Assembly (NCBI RefSeq): GCF_002946835.1
Contig: NZ_CP026652.1
Span: 682,001 to 746,000 of the forward strand
DNA length: 64,000 nucleotides
From: Streptomyces dengpaensis
GTDB taxonomy: Bacteria > Actinomycetota > Actinomycetes > Streptomycetales > Streptomycetaceae
Direction: 5' to 3'
Below the pieces are notes generated by a model. The model was not told the origin of the DNA and searched no databases. It saw only the letters and a program-made list of their open reading frames with translations. A program made the position numbers and the translations under genes. Below are positions 60,768-64,000 of this stretch, in pieces; position 1 is the first letter of the stretch; the number at the start of each line of letters is the position of its first letter.

Positions 60768-61626
60768 GGCGGGCGTTCCTCTTCTTCAGGGCGGCGGCCA
60801 CGCGCAGCGCGACGATCCGGTCGACGGCGATGGCGAGGATGAGCAGGATGCCGTTGATGGCCAGCACCCAGACGGAGCTGACGCCGAGGGCGGGCAGCAC
60901 GCTGGTGACGGAGGTGAGCAGCAGCGCGCCGAGGGCGGCGCCGTAGACGCTGCCAGAGCCGCCGGTGAAGACGACACCGCCGACCACGACCGCGCTGACG
61001 ACGGTGAGTTCATAGCCGCTGCTGGTGCCGGAGTCGACGTTGCCGAACCGGGCGAGGTACAGCGCGCCCGCGAGCCCGGCGAGACCGCCGCAGACGACGT
61101 ACGCGGTGAGGATCCGCTTGCGGACGGGAATGCCGGCGAGGCGTGCCGCCTCGGGGTTGGAGCCGAGGGCGTACAGCTCGCGGCCGCTGCCGAAGTGCCT
61201 GAGGTAGTACGCGGTGACCACCAGCACGGCCAGGGCGATCAGGGCGAGATACGGCACCGCCGAGATACCGCCGGAGCCGAAGTCGACGAAGCCGCCCGGG
61301 AGGTCGGCCGCGGTGATCTGCCGGGAGCCGACCCAGATGGAGTCGATGCCGCGGATGATGTAGAGCGTGCCGAGGGTGACGACGAGCGCGGGCACCTGAC
61401 CGAGGCTGACGAGCGTGCCGTTGACCAGTCCGCAGCCGACGCCGAGCAGGACCGCGAGGAGCACGGCGACGACGGGGTTGCCGCCGCCCTGCAGGTAGGT
61501 GCCGGCCGCGAAGGCGCTGATGCCCAGGGTCGAGCCCACCGACAGGTCGACGTTGCGGGTGATGACGACCAGCGACTGCCCGGTGGCGACGAGGACGAGG
61601 ATGGTCGCGTTCAGCAGCAGGAACAT
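60760..61626 (-). pseudogene. rhaP: Rhamnose ABC permease truncated at its N-terminus
   Basis: 288 residues beginning MFLLLNATILVLVATGQSLV, which is normally preceded by about 60-70 residues with one helix. The rest is intact (VVITRNVDLSVGSTLGISAF; VVVGGVVFTGGSGSVYGAAL). The frame has no ribosome site, and its ATG (61624-61626) overlaps the ATG of the opposite rhaD gene (61625-61627). Upstream there should be the transporter ATPase gene. I read this as the edge of a deletion, unless the assembly is at fault. Confidence 0.75.
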
Positions 61627-63664
61627 GGCACCCCATCCCGAAGCCGCCGCTCTGCTGGCCCGTTCTCATCGGCTCGGCGCCGATCCCCGTAACACCAACT
61701 ACGCGGGCGGCAACGCGTCCGCGAAGGGCACCGACACCGATCCCGTGACCGGGGGCGACGTCGAATTGATGTGGGTCAAGGGGTCCGGCGGCGATCTCGG
61801 TACGCTCACCGAGTCGGGGCTGGCCGTCCTGCGGCTGGACCGGCTGCTGGCGCTGAAGGACGTCTACCCGGGTGTCGAGCGCGAGGACGAGATGGTCGCC
61901 GCGTTCGACTACTGCCTGCATGGCAAGGGAGGTGCCGCCCCGTCCATCGACACTGCGATGCACGGCCTGGTGGACGTGGCGCACGTCGACCACCTCCACC
62001 CCGACTCGGGCATCGCGCTCGCCTGCGCGGCCGACGGGGAGAAGCTGACCGCCGACTGCTTCGGCGGCCGTGTGGTGTGGGTGCCCTGGCGCCGCCCCGG
62101 TTTCCAGCTCGGCCTGGACATCGCGGCCGTCAAGGAGGCCAGCCCGCAGGCCATCGGGTGCGTGCTCGGCGGCCATGGCATCACGGCGTGGGGCGCCACC
62201 GCCGAGGAGTGCGAGCGCAACTCGCTGCACATCATCCGCACAGCCGAGGCCTTCCTCGCCGAGCGCGGGAAGGCGGAGCAGTTCGGGCCGGTCGTCGAGG
62301 GGTATGCGGCCCTGCCCGAGGCGGACCGCCGTGAACGGGCCGCCGCTCTGGCGCCCTACGTCCGGGCCATCGCCTCCCAGGACAAGCCGCAGGTCGGCCA
62401 CTTCACCGACGCGGACGTCGTCCTGGACTTCCTCGCCCGCGCCGAGCACCCGCGTCTCGCCGCGCTCGGCACCTCGTGCCCTGACCACTTCCTGCGTACG
62501 AAGGTCAGGCCGCTCGTCCTCGATATGCCGGCGGCGGCTCCTCCGGAGGACGCGATCGAGCGCCTCAAGGAGCTGCACGCCGAGTACCGCGAGGAGTACG
62601 CCGCCTACTACCGGCGGCACGCCGTGCCCGGCTCCCCCGCGATGCGCGGCGCGGACCCGGCGATCGTGCTCGTGCCCGGCGTCGGCATGTTCTCCTTCGG
62701 CAAGGACAAGCAGACCGCGCGGGTGGCCGGCGAGTTCTACGTCAACGCGATCAACGTGATGCGGGGCGCCGAGGCCGTCTCGACGTACGCGCCGATCGAG
62801 GAGTCGGAGAAGTTCCGCATCGAGTACTGGGCCTTGGAGGAGGCCAAGCTCCAGCGGATGCCGAGGCCCAGGCCGCTGGCGACGCGGGTGGCGCTGGTGA
62901 CGGGCGCGGGCAGCGGCATCGGCAAGGCGATCGCCGAGCGGCTGGTGGCCGAGGGCGCGTGTGTCGTGGTCGCGGACCTCAACGCGGAGAACGCGGCCCA
63001 GGTCGCCTCGGCGCTCGGCGGCCCCGACAAGGCCGTCGCCGTCACCGTCGACGTGACCTCCGAGGAGCAGATCGCCGAGGCGTTCAAGGCGGCGGTGCTG
63101 GCCTTCGGCGGCGTCGACCTGGTGGTCAACAACGCGGGCATCTCCATCTCCAAGCCCCTGTTGGAGACCACCGCGAAGGACTGGGACCTCCAGCACGACA
63201 TCATGGCCCGCGGCTCCTTCCTCGTCTCGCGCGAGGCGGCCCGGGTGATGATCGCGCAGGGCCGTGGCGGCGACATCGTCTACGTCGCCTCCAAGAACGC
63301 GGTCTTCGCCGGACCGAACAACATCGCGTACTCCGCGACCAAGGCCGATCAGGCTCATCAAGTACGGCTGCTGGCAGCCGAGTTGGGCGAGCACGGGATC
63401 CGGGTCAACGGCGTCAGCCCCGACGGGGTGGTCCGCGGATCGGGGATCTTCGCGGGCGGCTGGGGAGCGCAGCGGGCGGCGACCTACGGCATCGAGGAGG
63501 AGAAGCTCGGCGAGTTCTACGCCCAGCGGACCATCCTCAAGCGGGAGGTGCTGCCGGAGCACGTCGCGAACGCCGTGTTCGCCCTGACGGGTGGGGACTT
63601 GACGCACACCACCGGACTCCACGTCCCGGTCGACGCCGGCGTCGCCGCCGCCTTCCTGCGATGA
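61625..63664 (+). CDS. rhaD: Bifunctional L-rhamnulose-1-phosphate aldolase / lactaldehyde dehydrogenase
   Basis: 679 residues. The N-terminal class II aldolase domain (about 1-410) holds NYAGGNASAKG, the zinc ligands in VAHVDHLHPDSGIA, and VPGVGMFSFGKDKQTARVAG. The C-terminal SDR domain (about 415-679) holds TGAGSGIGKAIA, NNAGIS and the YSATK catalytic pair. The fusion splits rhamnulose 1-phosphate into DHAP and L-lactaldehyde, and oxidises the latter. The ATG seems the natural start, since MxxHPEAAALLARSHRLG is the family's N-terminus. Only a weak AGGA lies upstream, inside the opposite gene. It overlaps rhaB by four bases. Confidence 0.92.
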   Translation: MAPHPEAAALLARSHRLGADPRNTNYAGGNASAKGTDTDPVTGGDVELMWVKGSGGDLGTLTESGLAVLRLDRLLALKDVYPGVEREDEMVAAFDYCLHGKGGAAPSIDTAMHGLVDVAHVDHLHPDSGIALACAADGEKLTADCFGGRVVWVPWRRPGFQLGLDIAAVKEASPQAIGCVLGGHGITAWGATAEECERNSLHIIRTAEAFLAERGKAEQFGPVVEGYAALPEADRRERAAALAPYVRAIASQDKPQVGHFTDADVVLDFLARAEHPRLAALGTSCPDHFLRTKVRPLVLDMPAAAPPEDAIERLKELHAEYREEYAAYYRRHAVPGSPAMRGADPAIVLVPGVGMFSFGKDKQTARVAGEFYVNAINVMRGAEAVSTYAPIEESEKFRIEYWALEEAKLQRMPRPRPLATRVALVTGAGSGIGKAIAERLVAEGACVVVADLNAENAAQVASALGGPDKAVAVTVDVTSEEQIAEAFKAAVLAFGGVDLVVNNAGISISKPLLETTAKDWDLQHDIMARGSFLVSREAARVMIAQGRGGDIVYVASKNAVFAGPNNIAYSATKADQAHQVRLLAAELGEHGIRVNGVSPDGVVRGSGIFAGGWGAQRAATYGIEEEKLGEFYAQRTILKREVLPEHVANAVFALTGGDLTHTTGLHVPVDAGVAAAFLR

Positions 63665-64000
63665 GTGCGTCGTTCGCCGCGGTCGACCTCGGCGCGTCCA
63701 GCGGACGCGTCATGGTCGGCCGTGTCGGGCCCGACACGCTGGACCTCACCGAGGCACACCGCTTCCGGAACCGGCCGGTCCGGGTCCCCGAGGGACTGCG
63801 CTGGGACATCCTCGCGCTGTACGCGGACGTCCTCGACGGTCTGCGCGCGGCCGGGCAGGTCGACTCGGTCGGCATCGACAGCTGGGCCGTGGACTACGGC
63901 CTGCTGGACGCGGACGGAGCGCTGCTCGGCAACCCCGTGCACTACCGCGACGCCCGTACGGAGGGTGTCGCGGAGAAGGCGTGGGCCACCGTGCCCGCCG
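63661..64000 (+). CDS. rhaB: L-rhamnulokinase, 5' part
   Basis: The gene runs off the window; 113 residues are visible. It opens ASFAAVDLGASSGRVMVGRV with the DLGxxSGR phosphate loop of FGGY rhamnulokinases, then RFRNRPVRVPEGLRWDILAL and SVGIDSWAVDYGLLD. The ATG overlaps the rhaD stop (ATGA). It phosphorylates L-rhamnulose, the step before RhaD. Confidence 0.93.
   Translation, partial: MSASFAAVDLGASSGRVMVGRVGPDTLDLTEAHRFRNRPVRVPEGLRWDILALYADVLDGLRAAGQVDSVGIDSWAVDYGLLDADGALLGNPVHYRDARTEGVAEKAWATVPA

Noticed and set aside
61010..63622. An 870-codon open frame on the minus strand opposite rhaD and rhaP
   Set aside because: It is an antisense shadow: its composition is that of the third-position GC pattern of rhaD read backwards, it has no domain or signal, and the plus strand encodes a clear bifunctional enzyme.

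Overview
The window is high-GC DNA with third-position GC bias, frequent GTG starts, ATGA/GTGA gene overlaps and actinomycete-specific families (conservon, DUF742, DUF4235, Ddn-type F420 reductase, CYP105/CYP157 P450s, zinc-independent ribosomal proteins, dre and iron boxes). It is almost certainly a Streptomyces chromosome, probably outside the most conserved core, because many genes are accessory and several are decayed.

Layout. 1-9.9 kb: the end of a HATPase regulator, an AraC regulator divergent from a PhyH oxygenase, hydrolases, a GT39-like membrane protein, a CYP105-like P450 with its ferredoxin, a LysE-type exporter and two small redox genes, followed by two gene relics. 10.7-17.9 kb: a class I terpene synthase converging on a conservon operon (cvnA-B-C-D plus a CYP157-like P450 without ExxR), with a second P450 divergent from cvnA; this looks like a sesquiterpenoid locus with its own signalling module. 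18.5-24.9 kb: a GlpP-family antiterminator gene, a transporter relic, then an operon (MFS, SDR, AGPS-like FAD enzyme, FGGY kinase) whose leader holds a U-tailed terminator and a competing antiterminator helix. 25.3-26.3 kb: zinc-independent L33 and L36 flanking a frameshifted L31 relic. 26.3-32.4 kb: GlxA-type regulator/MDR reductase pair, a second EF-Tu gene with prs, and two membrane proteins. 32.4-35.5 kb: a secreted GH16-ricin glucanase behind a DasR-type site, then a three-gene secreted-protein operon with a frameshift in a G8 tract. 36-38.4 kb: PHP protein, a candidate structured RNA, an SDR. 38.6-44.8 kb: a ROK regulator divergent from a sugar ABC importer and GH1 beta-glucosidase. 45-56.9 kb: mixed genes including a FusB-like FBP protein, an iron-box-controlled DUF2470 gene, TetR/CYP102-like P450, and an ECF sigma factor with MerR. 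57.1-64 kb: L-rhamnose catabolism (LacI, rhaM, ABC importer, aldolase-dehydrogenase, kinase), apparently carrying a large deletion that removed the transporter ATPase.

Standout observations: (1) the GlpP-linked terminator/antiterminator leader, a form of control known from Firmicutes, here governing an unassigned pathway; (2) the rhamnose locus, where divergent start codons overlap in one CATG; (3) a structured RNA with two competing pairing partners before a U-tailed terminator; (4) short tandem 'echoes' of gene ends at three places, plus slippage-type repeats inside several genes. All functions are read from sequence motifs alone; no database search was possible.
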